Positions 29,726 through 38,774 of a DNA stretch of 64,000 nucleotides are shown piece by piece; position 1 is the stretch's first letter; every line of letters begins with the position of its first letter. The notes below the pieces were generated by a model. The model worked only from the letters and a program-made list of their open reading frames with translations, did no database searches and had not been told where the DNA came from. A program made the position numbers and the translations under genes. This DNA comes from Lactiplantibacillus plantarum EGD-AQ4 (GTDB taxonomy: Bacteria; Bacillota; Bacilli; Lactobacillales; Lactobacillaceae): positions 1-64,000 of the forward strand of contig NZ_AVAQ01000034.1 in NCBI RefSeq assembly GCF_000463075.2, in the 5' to 3' direction.

Positions 29726-31025
29726 CCGCTCGGCCCCCTTCATCGACGTGGTTCGCTAATAAGACAAACGGCAAGTAAATCGCCGTGGCAATCGCGATGT
29801 TGAGCACGCTTATCAGTAAAGCGCGCCAATCGCCACCGGTTCCCAACCAGCCCGTCAAAAATCCAGGCATCGTCTTGCTGACCGGGTAAACGACTGGCGG
29901 CATCCACTGTAGTTTGAGCGCGACCCACGTCACCAGCATGCTGGCAATCGGCGCCAACAAAAATGGAATCGCCAGAATCGGACTATACGCGATCGGCAGC
30001 CCCACGAGCAACGGCTGATTGATATTGAACAAAACGGGTAACGCGCTGGTTTTCGCCACGGTTCGATAATTTCGGTTGTGTGACCGCCATAAAATCGCAA
30101 TCAGTAGCGCCAGCGTCATACCGGGACCCCCGACATTTGCAAACGCATCAAATAACGTGTGCAGTGTGACCGGATTGGGCGCGCCCCACGCAGATCCATG
30201 TTGGAGTGCGTACTCTAGATTTTGGACCGTACTCGTTGCACTGTTGCCGCTGAAATCAACGGGTCCCATGATGCCAATCAACCAGTATAAATTACTGAGC
30301 GACCCGACACCGATAATTGCCAACAAGGCCGCACCTGGATTGCTGAATGGCAACGTAAAGACGGCGTAGAACAACCCGTTTAGACCACCCTTGCTGACAA
30401 AGCTGATGCCATAACCAATCAGACTAAACAGCAATAATGCACTGACCATCGGCACCCAACTCTGACGAGCGCGCGCTAACAAGTGGGTCTGGTCCTCTAT
30501 CTGTTGATGGACGTGTGGTCGACGCGCGAGATGGCTAAACAACCAGCCGGTGATCAAGCCGACCAGTAACGCCAAAAAAATCCCTTGCGTCCCTAAGTTA
30601 TTCTCTAAAAACCGACTGCCCGCAGCTTGCCCATGATTACTAAAATAATTGTAATTAATATTAAGCATCATAAAACTAATCGCCGCGGTCAGGCCCGCTA
30701 GTAAATTATCACGCTGCGCCGAACGCGCCACAAAATTTGCCGCTGCGAACGCCCCAATAATCGCAATAATGCCATTAATGCTCAGGTTAAGCATTGTGGT
30801 ATAGGTCGTCAGGTGTTTAAAACCTGGCACCCAGTGACTTAAATAATAAATGCGGTTTAAAAACCCATTGCGCTGAAAGATGGCTTGATTCAAAAAGCTG
30901 ACGTACGCCCCAATTAGAACGAACGGAAATAGTAATGTCAACGTATCTCGGAGCGCGCGCCAATACCGCTGCCGCTCGACGACCCGCTCAAACCGCAATA
31001 GCGTGTGTTGGACTCGCTTGAACAT
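29718..31025 (-). CDS. Cellobiose/lactose-family PTS EIIC protein (cassette A)
   Basis: A 435-residue membrane protein of the PTS EIIC lactose/cellobiose family with about ten membrane segments. TLLFPFVLIGAYVSFLNQ near 29-46 and NVGGPGMTLALLIAILWRSHNRNYR near 295-320 are typical. No EIIA or EIIB gene is nearby, so it either borrows soluble components or has another role. The ATG at 31,025 follows GGGGGG by seven bases; the GTG at 31,076 has no site. It is coupled to the DUF915 hydrolase gene. Confidence 0.85.
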   Translation of the reverse strand: MFKRVQHTLLRFERVVERQRYWRALRDTLTLLFPFVLIGAYVSFLNQAIFQRNGFLNRIYYLSHWVPGFKHLTTYTTMLNLSINGIIAIIGAFAAANFVARSAQRDNLLAGLTAAISFMMLNINYNYFSNHGQAAGSRFLENNLGTQGIFLALLVGLITGWLFSHLARRPHVHQQIEDQTHLLARARQSWVPMVSALLLFSLIGYGISFVSKGGLNGLFYAVFTLPFSNPGAALLAIIGVGSLSNLYWLIGIMGPVDFSGNSATSTVQNLEYALQHGSAWGAPNPVTLHTLFDAFANVGGPGMTLALLIAILWRSHNRNYRTVAKTSALPVLFNINQPLLVGLPIAYSPILAIPFLLAPIASMLVTWVALKLQWMPPVVYPVSKTMPGFLTGWLGTGGDWRALLISVLNIAIATAIYLPFVLLANHVDEGGRADV

Positions 31026-31123
31026 ACCCGATCCCCCCAAAGAATTCATTGCTTTAAATATACGCCTCTTAAACACGCTTGCCCACTAGGTGCGTTTAAT
31101 TTTCTTGCCGGTCACTTATCCAT

Positions 31124-31129
31124 TATAAT
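31124..31129 (+). promoter_or_regulatory. -10 box of the usp gene
   Basis: A perfect TATAAT 30 bases before the usp start; the -35 region (TTTCTT at 31,101-31,106, 17-base spacer) is weak. Confidence 0.45.
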
Positions 31130-31158
31130 GAGCATAAAGATAAGTGGAGGTGTTTAAA

Positions 31159-31599
31159 ATGCCAAGCCGTTATACTAATATTTTAGTTCCCGTTGATACT
31201 TCTGATGCTGCCCAAGCGGCGTTTACCGAAGCTGTGAATATCGCCCAGCGACACCAAGCCAACTTAACAGCGCTCTATGTCGTTGATGATAGCGCCTATC
31301 ACACCCCGGCACTCGACCCAGTTCTAGCTAAACTACTGGATTCCGAAGCAGCCCACGCCAAAGACGCCATGCGTAAGCGACAACAATTCGTCGCCACCAC
31401 ATCGGCGCCTAACCTGAAGACTGAAATCAGTTATGGCATTCCTAAGCACACCATTGAGGACTATGCCAAGCAGCACCCAGAGATCGATTTGATCGTACTC
31501 GGTGCGACTGGCGCCGACTCCCCCAACCGCGTGTCCGTTGGTTCAACGACAAGTTACGTGGTTGACCACGCCCCTTGTAATGTGATCGTGATTCGTTGA
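31159..31599 (+). CDS. Universal stress protein (UspA family)
   Basis: A 146-residue single-domain Usp protein. It starts with YTNILVPVDTSDAAQAAF and ends with the ATP-binding signature GATGADSPNRVSVGSTTSYV near 120-138 (Gly-x2-Gly-x9-Gly-Ser) followed by HAPCNVIVIR. It probably binds ATP and acts in stress responses. The ATG at 31,159 has GGAGG eight bases upstream; the GTG at 31,144 overlaps that site. Confidence 0.93.
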   Translation: MPSRYTNILVPVDTSDAAQAAFTEAVNIAQRHQANLTALYVVDDSAYHTPALDPVLAKLLDSEAAHAKDAMRKRQQFVATTSAPNLKTEISYGIPKHTIEDYAKQHPEIDLIVLGATGADSPNRVSVGSTTSYVVDHAPCNVIVIR

Positions 31600-31605
31600 T
31601 TATTC

Positions 31606-31647
31606 GGCCCCATCTTGCTCGTTTAGGCGGGAGATGGGGCCTTTTTT
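31606..31647 (+). terminator. Terminator of usp
   Basis: GGCCCCATCT pairs with AGATGGGGCC, followed by six Ts, directly after the usp stop. Confidence 0.95.
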
Positions 31648-31684
31648 CCTACACTCGGCACGAAAGGCCACGTCGACTTTGACT

Positions 31685-31731
31685 AACCAAACAACTCCCA
31701 TACCGAATCCAGGTATGGGAGTTGTTTGGTT
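31685..31731. repeat. Perfect 20-bp inverted repeat
   Basis: AACCAAACAACTCCCATACC (31,685-31,704) and its exact reverse complement (31,712-31,731) around a 7-base loop. No T run follows on either strand. It lies between usp and the end of the DUF4411 gene. Confidence 0.9.
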
Positions 31732-31829
31732 TAGAAGATAATTTCACAACGTTATTTAAAAATGACAATTTGCGATATAGTTAGTTGAAGATTACCCTAA
31801 CAGGCATTTAAGTATGACACTCGGACGAT

Positions 31830-32324
31830 TTAACGCGCTTGGAAATGTTCTTCCCCTAGTAACGTCCAAAAATCGATAGTCTTTACATCAAAATGGTGTG
31901 CAACAAACGGAATTTTTGGCTCATTATTTGTAGGGCGACCATTAGGGCCAGTGTTATTCTCATCCGTGACGATTGTTAAATCACGCTTCAAAGCAGTCGC
32001 AATCAACCACGGATCAGCCTTCCGTTCATCAATTGACCATTGTTCATATCCTGCTGCATTCCACTGCCCAGACGACGTGACATATTCGATCACACGCGTA
32101 TATTCGACGATCGAATCATCGCCATATACAATCCGGCTTTGATAATTTTGCTTGGTCCAAGCACACAAATCGTCGTCCAATGTCAGAATTTCATCATAAA
32201 CATGCTTTGAGACAAACACAGCATCATTATTTTTGAAAAAATTCCAGACGACCGGAAAAAATGCCTGCCGATAATTGCGGTTAGAAACAATAAAGATATT
32301 CGTATCAATTAAGTACCCGCTCAC
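31830..32324 (-). CDS. DUF4411 PIN-like protein (probable toxin)
   Basis: A 164-residue protein of the DUF4411 family, a PIN-domain-like fold. The expected acidic residues are visible: LIDTN at residues 5-9, DEIL near 43, RKADPWLIATA near 101-111 and VTDENN near 119-124. PIN toxins cut RNA; here activity is inferred. The GTG start overlaps the stop of the upstream metallopeptidase/HTH gene (GTGA), an arrangement usual for toxin-antitoxin pairs with COG2856 partners. Confidence 0.82.
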   Translation of the reverse strand: MSGYLIDTNIFIVSNRNYRQAFFPVVWNFFKNNDAVFVSKHVYDEILTLDDDLCAWTKQNYQSRIVYGDDSIVEYTRVIEYVTSSGQWNAAGYEQWSIDERKADPWLIATALKRDLTIVTDENNTGPNGRPTNNEPKIPFVAHHFDVKTIDFWTLLGEEHFQAR

Positions 32325-33436
32325 AATCGGACCTCGCGTTCATTAAATATCCGAATGGTCTTATCCAACATTTTAGTGCTGACCCCAAGTAGCGCCGCTG
32401 CCTTCGTCGGTGGTAATGTTCCGTTTTCTTGAGATCTAACTAGTGCAGTCATATAGCGGTTATCATTGAAGCTAAGCGCCGTATAGTATGGATTTCCACC
32501 CACACTTTTATGGCTAGCTGTAGATTCTAAATCGAGCTCACTCAGATTTAAATCATCAGAAATCAACCCCAAATGTCGCGCTCTAATCGCAACTGCAAAT
32601 GGACTCACATTAAAATGAGTCGCAACTTTCCTGATTCCAGAAGCTCTAAATTCAGTGAGGAATTCATCCGCTGGCATTAAAAAGCTTGCCGTCACCTCAT
32701 TGATAAAGCGTTCTTCTTTCAAAGTGTGATTGATTGTTGCAAACAGTTCATCCGTTCCTCTCAGTATATGAACAAATTCATGGATGAGTGAGAATACTCT
32801 GGCCGTATAACTGTCCTTTTGATTCAAGAAAATCAACGGTGCATAGGCGTCTAACAGGACAAACGCCCGGACTTCTTCAACTTGTAGTGGCCGGTTAGTC
32901 CCCAGTCCAGCGCCACCCTTTTGCATGACCAGAATTTTATGTCGTGCAATTTGCATCCGCAAATCATTAAATAGTTCCCGGGCACTTCCAAAGTGTCTTA
33001 AGGTCAATAGGGACTTAACTTTGGCTACCAACTCGTCAACAGAATATCGTTGGGACGCTGCCACGCCAATCAGGGATAATTCACTATCAGCATACCCACT
33101 CTCTGTCTTGAACCAAGCTTGTTTTCGCAGCATTTCATAAATAACGGCCCGGGTATTCAAACTAACCTGGGCAGGTACATTGGCCTTGGTTCTAAATGCT
33201 AACTGAATCGGCTCCGTTTCAGGAATCTTACGAAGCAAAAGATTACCAAATGGGACATGCATTCGACTGGCAAAATTTCCCAGCTGTTTGACTGTCGGAT
33301 TCAAATAATTACGATCAGATTCTTGTAACCAATTGAACGTCGCTCGCAGCTGGTCTTGCTTCGCTTGACTTAAATCCGTTTCCCCAAAAGCCCAGTCAAT
33401 GTTTCTCTGTTGAACCTCTACCCTAGTTAAGACCAA
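32321..33436 (-). CDS. ImmA/IrrE-family (COG2856) metallopeptidase-like antitoxin
   Basis: A 371-residue protein with a helical, DNA-binding-like first part (NWLQESDRNYLNPTVKQLGNFASRMHV region, near 34-60), a central IrrE/ImmA peptidase domain with the zinc motif HEFVH near residues 221-225, and a later ASFLMPADEF typical of the family. Members often serve as antitoxin for DUF4411 proteins. The TTG start follows GGGGG by eight bases. With the next gene it forms a two-gene operon. Confidence 0.82.
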   Translation of the reverse strand: MVLTRVEVQQRNIDWAFGETDLSQAKQDQLRATFNWLQESDRNYLNPTVKQLGNFASRMHVPFGNLLLRKIPETEPIQLAFRTKANVPAQVSLNTRAVIYEMLRKQAWFKTESGYADSELSLIGVAASQRYSVDELVAKVKSLLTLRHFGSARELFNDLRMQIARHKILVMQKGGAGLGTNRPLQVEEVRAFVLLDAYAPLIFLNQKDSYTARVFSLIHEFVHILRGTDELFATINHTLKEERFINEVTASFLMPADEFLTEFRASGIRKVATHFNVSPFAVAIRARHLGLISDDLNLSELDLESTASHKSVGGNPYYTALSFNDNRYMTALVRSQENGTLPPTKAAALLGVSTKMLDKTIRIFNEREVRL

Positions 33437-33735
33437 CGATCATTCCCCCTTTGCAAATAAGCCCATTTCTTAATTCCCGACCAATACCTTATCCTAGCGA
33501 AACAGCGGTCCTAAATATTCATCATTTGGACCCTTTAATCTGTATTGTGGGTCTAAGTCTATACATCATGGCGTGACAGTGCAACTTTTAACTTCCGAAA
33601 ATATATCGTGACGTTTTTATACAGTTTAGCTTCTTTTTAACCTATACTCATACCAAGCAATATCACAAAGCCTGAACGCTAAAGTCAGCTACGTTGAAGG
33701 GAGCAACCAAATCTAGCAAAAAGGAGGTACACTCC

Positions 33736-34530
33736 ATGCAAATAAACGCGGATAACCTGAAGACATCATATTTGAAATGGTTAAGCAGAAATGAGCACTA
33801 TACCGAAATCGATAGCAGCGAAAATGGCATCGTTGAAATTGATACGCCATTTTTAGATAACGAGTTTGACGATGTTGTACTATACGCATACAGTCGTATT
33901 AGAGATGACATCTTTGTGACTGACGATAGCTGGACAATCGATAATCTAGAAAGTAATGGACTATTTTTCGACAAACGTAGTAAAACAAGAAATAATATAC
34001 TAGCTGATACGCTGGATATATTTGGTGTTCAAAAAGATCAAGGCTCAAAAAAGCTATATATCCAAACGGATTTTGATGGCTTTCCGGCAGCCAAGCAAAG
34101 ATTAGTGCAGGCGATATTAAAAATCAATGATTTAATGTACTTAAATCGCCCCACTATCATAGACGCTTTCTCAGATGAAGTTCAGAAGTTCTTTGATAAC
34201 GAAAAAATACTTTATAGCCGTAATAAGTCGATTCCCGGAAAGCATGCTTTATCGTTCCAGTTTGATTTTATCATTCCGCGATATCTTGGCGGAGACAGGT
34301 TGGTTAGGACTTTTTCACAGCCTAACAGAGCCAAAAACCCTGCAAAAATATTTGCCTGGGACTCAGAAACCATCAAGAAAATCAATGGGAATTCTAAAGC
34401 TTCGTTTATTGCTATCTTAAACGACTCTGAAAATAGTATAGAATCTGTCAACTCTATTTTGGAAGATAGCTTAGTTCAAGTAATACCGGCTTCAAAATTA
34501 GCGGACAATATTGAATTATTGAAAAATTGA
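33736..34530 (+). CDS. DUF1828/DUF1829 protein
   Basis: A 264-residue soluble protein with two parts: an N-terminal DUF1828 domain (TPFLDNEFDDVVLYAYSRIRDDIFVTDDSWTIDNLE, near 34-70) and a C-terminal DUF1829-like domain (near 150-262). Function is unknown; the family is often found on mobile DNA near restriction or toxin genes. The DNA is clearly more AT-rich than neighbouring genes, which suggests transfer, and a tRNA gene lies 300 bases downstream. The ATG at 33,736 follows AAAGGAGG by eight bases. Confidence 0.75.
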   Translation: MQINADNLKTSYLKWLSRNEHYTEIDSSENGIVEIDTPFLDNEFDDVVLYAYSRIRDDIFVTDDSWTIDNLESNGLFFDKRSKTRNNILADTLDIFGVQKDQGSKKLYIQTDFDGFPAAKQRLVQAILKINDLMYLNRPTIIDAFSDEVQKFFDNEKILYSRNKSIPGKHALSFQFDFIIPRYLGGDRLVRTFSQPNRAKNPAKIFAWDSETIKKINGNSKASFIAILNDSENSIESVNSILEDSLVQVIPASKLADNIELLKN

Positions 34531-34781
34531 GACTACAATATTGTGACTTTATTTAACGGGTAGACTTACAACTAAATGTAGCAACAAAATTATTCATCTC
34601 TCGCTTGTACCCCAATCAAGGGGTATATATTTTGCGTAAATAAAGAACGTACGTTTGTCATACTAGTGGATGTTATCGCAATGGACGGTTTGGTGCACAA
34701 GTCGGTGCACAAATCCTCTAAAAATGCTTAATGTGCACCAAAATATCTAGCCACACCGTTTCTCAGCGTTTCTAAAAAAGC
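34531..34781. other. Possible integration scar between DUF1828 gene and tRNA-Arg
   Basis: No complete gene. GGTGCACA occurs twice in direct order (about 34,692 and 34,704) and once inverted (about 34,731). A short frame ending at 34,721 reads GRFGAQVGAQIL, which vaguely resembles the tail of some phage integrases. Confidence 0.3.
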
Positions 34782-34825
34782 AAAAAACCGTTTCATATCA
34801 ACGTTATACGTCGATATGAAACGGT
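34782..34825 (-). terminator. Terminator of tRNA-Arg
   Basis: ACCGTTTCATATC (34,787-34,799) pairs with GATATGAAACGGT (34,813-34,825); six Ts follow on the minus strand. It starts 17 bases after the tRNA. Confidence 0.93.
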
Positions 34826-34841
34826 CAGCTTGGTATAAATA

Positions 34842-34914
34842 TGACCTTACCCGGACTCGAACCGGGATCAACCGCTTAGGAGGCGGGTGCCCTATCCAGT
34901 TGTGCTATAAGGCC
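34842..34914 (-). tRNA. tRNA-Arg (anticodon CCT)
   Basis: A 73-base cloverleaf on the minus strand. Acceptor arms GGCCTTA and TAAGGTC pair with one G-U; the anticodon arm CCGC-CTCCTAA-GCGG puts CCT in the loop, decoding AGG; the T arm has GGTTCGAGTCC. The CCA end is not encoded. It stands alone with its own terminator. Confidence 0.95.
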
Positions 34915-34961
34915 ATTAACAATCCGTAAAATATCATCTCACGGATTGTGATTTTTGGCAA

Positions 34962-36296
34962 TTACTGATTGCTAAAGCGGTCACGATTTTTCTTGCGCAT
35001 GCCCTTTTTCTTGGAATGCTTGTTGTGACCCTTCTTCTTTTTAGGTGGTGTCGGGATATGGCGTTCTTGAGTCGCCTGCACGCGGTTGACCTTGTCCGGG
35101 TGACCAACACTCGTCACGCGATGACGGCCGTTAGTCGCCTCGCCAGCCTTCTCTGGATGGTCAAACGTTAATGGTGGGACCACTTTGTCTGGTTTAGTAT
35201 CCACGATATGGTAATCGACCAAATAGCCTGGCTTGATTTCATAGTCGGTGGTGGCCATTAATTTCTTGAAATCACGAATATCATGATCATCACCAAAGGT
35301 CAGCACGAGGCCATCCGCACCCATCCGGCCAGTCCGACCACTGCGGTGAATATAGGTCGTCACGTCCTTAGGCAACTGATAGTTGATAACGGCGGGCAGC
35401 TCAGGCACATCGAGACCCCGGGCGGCCAAGTCAGTCGTCAATAATAAGCCCACCTTGCCCTGCCGAAATAGGCGTAGGGCTTTTTCACGTTCAACCTGGC
35501 GCTGATTACTGGTCAGTGCGACGTAACTAACGTGTTGGTGGCGCAGTTCTAGAGCAACGTGTTGCAGTTCCTGCATCTTATTGAAGAAGACCAGTGCCCG
35601 CATGTGATCGACCCGACTGATTCGTTTTAATAAATCAACGCGGTGGCGGTTACCGACTTGCATTGTGCGGTGGCGCACCACGCCCTGTGTCTGGTCGATG
35701 GCGCGCACGTCGATTTTTTCAACGTGCTGGCCGAACCAGCGTGGGAGTTCATCTAAAATCTTGGTTTCAGTTGCGGAGAAGAAGCCCAGCTGCAAGGTTT
35801 CAGCAAACGTCGCATCTAAGATTTCACGAATCTGGTCCAAAGTCTCATCCGTCAACAGCTCATCCGCTTCATCGACGATCATCATTTTCAAATGGCCCAA
35901 TTTGATTTTGCCGTCCGCAATCAAATTAGTGATTCGCCCTGGCGTCCCAACGATCACTTCCGGGTGCTTCTTGAGTTTTTCCATCTGCCGTTTGACGTTG
36001 GCGCCACCAGTGATGGCAAGCACCTTGGCGTCAATCAGTTGGCCCCACTCGCGAACCACGTTGGTCGTTTGCATCGCTAATTCTTGCGAAGGCGCTAAAA
36101 TCAACGCTTGCGTGCCCTCGCCAACTCGTAACTTTTCAAGCATTGGCCAAGTAAATGCCAACGTTTTCCCTGAGCCGGTCGGTGCGAGCCCTAATACTGA
36201 CTGGCCCGCTGCTAGTGGCTCAGCGACCGCGGTCTGAATCGGCGACAATTCGGTAAAACCAGCCGCCGCAAATTTGGTTTTAAATACGTCTAACAT
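34962..36296 (-). CDS. DEAD-box RNA helicase (CshB-like)
   Basis: ATP-dependent RNA helicase for RNA remodelling, often important in the cold. In the 444 residues the motifs come in order: Q motif SPIQT near 18-22, motif I APTGSGKT near 38-45, GG, TPGR near 118, DEAD near 142-145, SAT near 174-176, RGLDVPE near 287 and HRSGRTGR near 309-316. The tail from about 415 is Lys/Arg-rich (PPKKKKGHNKHSKKKGMRKK), probably for RNA binding. It lies 12 bases downstream of the oxidoreductase gene and likely shares its transcript. Confidence 0.93.
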   Translation of the reverse strand: MLDVFKTKFAAAGFTELSPIQTAVAEPLAAGQSVLGLAPTGSGKTLAFTWPMLEKLRVGEGTQALILAPSQELAMQTTNVVREWGQLIDAKVLAITGGANVKRQMEKLKKHPEVIVGTPGRITNLIADGKIKLGHLKMMIVDEADELLTDETLDQIREILDATFAETLQLGFFSATETKILDELPRWFGQHVEKIDVRAIDQTQGVVRHRTMQVGNRHRVDLLKRISRVDHMRALVFFNKMQELQHVALELRHQHVSYVALTSNQRQVEREKALRLFRQGKVGLLLTTDLAARGLDVPELPAVINYQLPKDVTTYIHRSGRTGRMGADGLVLTFGDDHDIRDFKKLMATTDYEIKPGYLVDYHIVDTKPDKVVPPLTFDHPEKAGEATNGRHRVTSVGHPDKVNRVQATQERHIPTPPKKKKGHNKHSKKKGMRKKNRDRFSNQ

Positions 36297-36308
36297 AGTG
36301 CCTCATTT

Positions 36309-37316
36309 CTATTCATCGGTAGCCGGAGTCTCACCCGTAAACGTCAAGTGAGCCGATTGCCGTAAATTAAATAATAGTTTATTTACATTGCGACTGAGTT
36401 GTCGCCAAGCCAAGTAGTCTGCTTGATATTTTGCTGGATCGTTAATCACCGCCGCAAAATCACGCGCCTCGGCCAGCATTGGATTATCATCGGGCGCCAC
36501 GCCAATATTATGCGCGTTCCCATCATTATCCTGATAAGTGACCTGCCCCAGTTCGGCCGGATTGTCCATCACGATAGCGTCGCGGGCACCGTTGATTTCA
36601 GAAGGTAAAAACGAATTGCTAGTCTTGCCGACATTCAAGGTGACCGTGAAATCCGCGTAACGTAAGATGGCGACCCCTTTGCCGTCCACTCCAGTCCGCG
36701 TCAACGTTGGATAGTAAGCGACTTCTTCTGGCATCCCGAACCAGCCGACAGCGTCGTAAGCCAAGTAGACGCCTAGGTCTTGTAGCGCGCCACCCGCATA
36801 TTTCAATGAGAAAATATTGGGCTCTTCGCCAGCCAGCACGGCATCATAGCGAGACGAGTACTTCATGTACGTCAACGTCGCGCCTTGAACCACGGCCAGT
36901 TTTGAAATTTGTTCCTTGACCCGTTTGAAATTAACTTCATGAATCTGCCGCGCCGCTTCAAACAGCCGCACATCGGGGTGTGCCGCTAACACGGCGTCGA
37001 GTTGTTCGAACTCCCGCTGATTCGTCACAGCTGGCTTTTCAACAATGACGTGCTTGCCATAGGCGATGGCCTGCTTGGCTTGGGCAAAATGCAGACTGTT
37101 CGGTGAGGCAATATACACCGTATCAAAGCTGCCCTGACTGAAGAATTCATCTAAGTCCGTAAACGTTTCTGCCGCATGATTCTTGTCAGCAAAAGCCTGC
37201 GCAGTGTCGGCGTGACGTGAATAAACGGTCGTTAACTGCCATTCACCAGATTCAACGGCAGCGTCCACAAACTGCTGAGTGATCCAATTCGTCCCAATAA
37301 TTCCAAATTTTAACAT
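36309..37316 (-). CDS. Gfo/Idh/MocA family oxidoreductase
   Basis: An NAD(P)-dependent sugar or cyclitol oxidoreductase of 335 residues. The Rossmann start is FGIIGTNWITQQF, the cofactor-site EKPAVTN lies near residues 93-99, and the C-terminal domain has LKYAGGALQDLGVYLAYDAVGWFG near 165-190. Substrate cannot be told. The ATG at 37,316 has GAGGAG eight bases upstream; the TTG at 37,334 overlaps that site. Confidence 0.88.
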   Translation of the reverse strand: MLKFGIIGTNWITQQFVDAAVESGEWQLTTVYSRHADTAQAFADKNHAAETFTDLDEFFSQGSFDTVYIASPNSLHFAQAKQAIAYGKHVIVEKPAVTNQREFEQLDAVLAAHPDVRLFEAARQIHEVNFKRVKEQISKLAVVQGATLTYMKYSSRYDAVLAGEEPNIFSLKYAGGALQDLGVYLAYDAVGWFGMPEEVAYYPTLTRTGVDGKGVAILRYADFTVTLNVGKTSNSFLPSEINGARDAIVMDNPAELGQVTYQDNDGNAHNIGVAPDDNPMLAEARDFAAVINDPAKYQADYLAWRQLSRNVNKLLFNLRQSAHLTFTGETPATDE

Positions 37317-37667
37317 TGATTGTACTCCTCTCAACGGCGCCCTATCTTAGCGGTGCTTACTCATAATTCTATTTTAACAGTTTTCAGCGCTGAGTTGGGT
37401 GGCAATGATTGGTCAGGAGGACTTTTATCGTAATAATTCTAGTTTCGAGGTGACTTGGCCGGTAAAACGAATTGCGGTCAGGCGTGTGACGTCCAGCCAA
37501 TTTTCCGGCTTTAGGAGCATTCCAGCCCGACACGCAGACTGGTTATGGTTGCCAGAAGCTGCACTTGACGAAGTGGCGAACAGGACGCCTTAAGACAAAC
37601 TGGCTACCAAGGCCCAAAATCGGGGTGCCCATCCACTCAAAACATTACCTCACCTCAATTTTGGCCG
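37317..37667. other. Gene-free stretch upstream of the oxidoreductase
   Basis: Nothing convincing. A 64-codon plus-strand frame at 37,399-37,593 lacks a ribosome site and family resemblance. Confidence 0.4.
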
Positions 37668-37700
37668 AAAAAAAAGAGCCGCCACGCGGGCAGCTCTTTT
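37668..37700 (-). terminator. Terminator of the cold-shock gene
   Basis: AAAAGAGCCGCC (37,672-37,683) pairs with GGCAGCTCTTTT (37,689-37,700) with one wobble; a run of eight Ts follows on the minus strand. Confidence 0.93.
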
Positions 37701-37711
37701 AAAAGCTAAGC

Positions 37712-37912
37712 TTATTGAGGAACAACGTTAGCAGCTTGTGGGCCACGATCGCTTGATTCTTCATCAAAAGTAACTTTTTGGCCTTCTTCTAAGGTCTTGA
37801 AACCGTCAGTTTGGATAGCTGAGAAGTGAACGAATACATCGTTGCCATCTTCACCAGTGATAAATCCATAACCCTTATCAGCATTGAACCATTTTACAGT
37901 ACCATTTTTCAT
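37712..37912 (-). CDS. Cold-shock protein
   Basis: A 66-residue CspA-type single-strand nucleic-acid chaperone. RNP1 KGYGFI is at residues 13-18 and RNP2 VFVHF at 26-30. Start has AGGAGG at eight bases. L. plantarum has several paralogues (cspL, cspP, cspC); I cannot say which this is. The AT-rich 120 bases upstream probably include the long leader usual for cold-shock mRNAs. Confidence 0.95.
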   Translation of the reverse strand: MKNGTVKWFNADKGYGFITGEDGNDVFVHFSAIQTDGFKTLEEGQKVTFDEESSDRGPQAANVVPQ

Positions 37913-38030
37913 GAACTAAATCCTCCTAGGATATAAAAAATTAAAGTAACAAAACACATGTTATTAACACCTATAAAGAATTTACGGTAACACAATTAAA
38001 TGATACTTTAAAACTTCACATAAATGCCAA

Positions 38031-38207
38031 TCACATTATATAGATTAACACACTCACCCAGTAAATTCCAATCAGAACCCAAATTAATTCAAAAAAAGTA
38101 CTAACCCCCGTCACCCAAGTTAACGAATTGTTACGTTCATTACCCGCAAGTAACAAGTGAATAAAGCCTTTGATAAGAAGCCACTTATTACGTGACGGTG
38201 ACCGCAT
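38031..38207 (-). CDS. Possible small membrane protein
   Basis: A 58-codon frame with a basic start (MRSPSRNKWLLIKG) and a hydrophobic end (TFFELIWVLIGIYWVSVLIYIM), so at least one membrane segment. It would be divergent from the DUF4828 gene. No ribosome site precedes the ATG, which is the main doubt. Confidence 0.3.
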   Translation of the reverse strand: MRSPSRNKWLLIKGFIHLLLAGNERNNSLTWVTGVSTFFELIWVLIGIYWVSVLIYIM

Positions 38208-38256
38208 TTTAGTGGTATATTTTAACCATAGACTTATCCGAAAGAAGGTTGATCCG

Positions 38257-38640
38257 GTGAAGCGACGAGGCGCAATTTTATTTGGTTTATCATTATTAGC
38301 AGGACTCTCCAGCACATTGGTCCGCAAACGTCACCCCAGCCAGATTGCAGATGGTGATCTAGCCGTGTTCTATGCTGGCACCTGGACGTACCGCGACGAG
38401 GCTCATCACCGGGATCACACGCTCGAAATTGACCCCAACATGATGATTCGCATCGACGGTCGCGCCATGCCCGCAACGGTTGAATCCATCTCATCAAGTG
38501 AACTGATTTTACTCGATCAGTACGGGTTTCACCTTGAAGTTAAAGCGAACGAGCAGCGGCCCGTCGCCCTATTCGACGAAGCCGACGACCGCAGTTACGT
38601 GATTTTATCACCACACCAAGCCAAACGCTTAACTGATTAA
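38257..38640 (+). CDS. DUF4828 family protein
   Basis: A 127-residue protein with a hydrophobic N-terminal helix (AILFGLSLLAGLSSTLV, near 5-21) that may anchor or export it, then a small beta-rich domain (FYAGTWTYRDEAHHRDHTLEIDPNMMIRIDGR near 38-70). DUF4828 is a lactobacillus-centred family of unknown role. The start is the GTG at 38,257, eight bases after AAGAAGG; longer frames lack a site. Confidence 0.75.
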   Translation: MKRRGAILFGLSLLAGLSSTLVRKRHPSQIADGDLAVFYAGTWTYRDEAHHRDHTLEIDPNMMIRIDGRAMPATVESISSSELILLDQYGFHLEVKANEQRPVALFDEADDRSYVILSPHQAKRLTD

Positions 38641-38672
38641 ACCCACGCAGCTACTGATTCATCAGCTGCTTT

Positions 38673-38720
38673 AAAATAAGTCCCAAGCTCATCATCTGAT
38701 GGTCTTGGGACTTATTTTTT
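38673..38720 (+). terminator. Terminator of the DUF4828 gene
   Basis: AAAATAAGTCCCAAG pairs perfectly with CTTGGGACTTATTTT (15 bp), followed by a T run. Confidence 0.95.
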
Positions 38721-38774
38721 GATTTGGCGGTACTTAACTAGTCGTAGTTGTTGCCACTAGTTTGCAAGATTACT

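Noticed and set aside
35665-36237. A 190-codon plus-strand frame
   Set aside because: It is antisense to the DEAD-box helicase, has no ribosome site and reads as low-complexity shadow sequence.
37399-37593. A 64-codon plus-strand frame
   Set aside because: No ribosome site, promoter or family resemblance.
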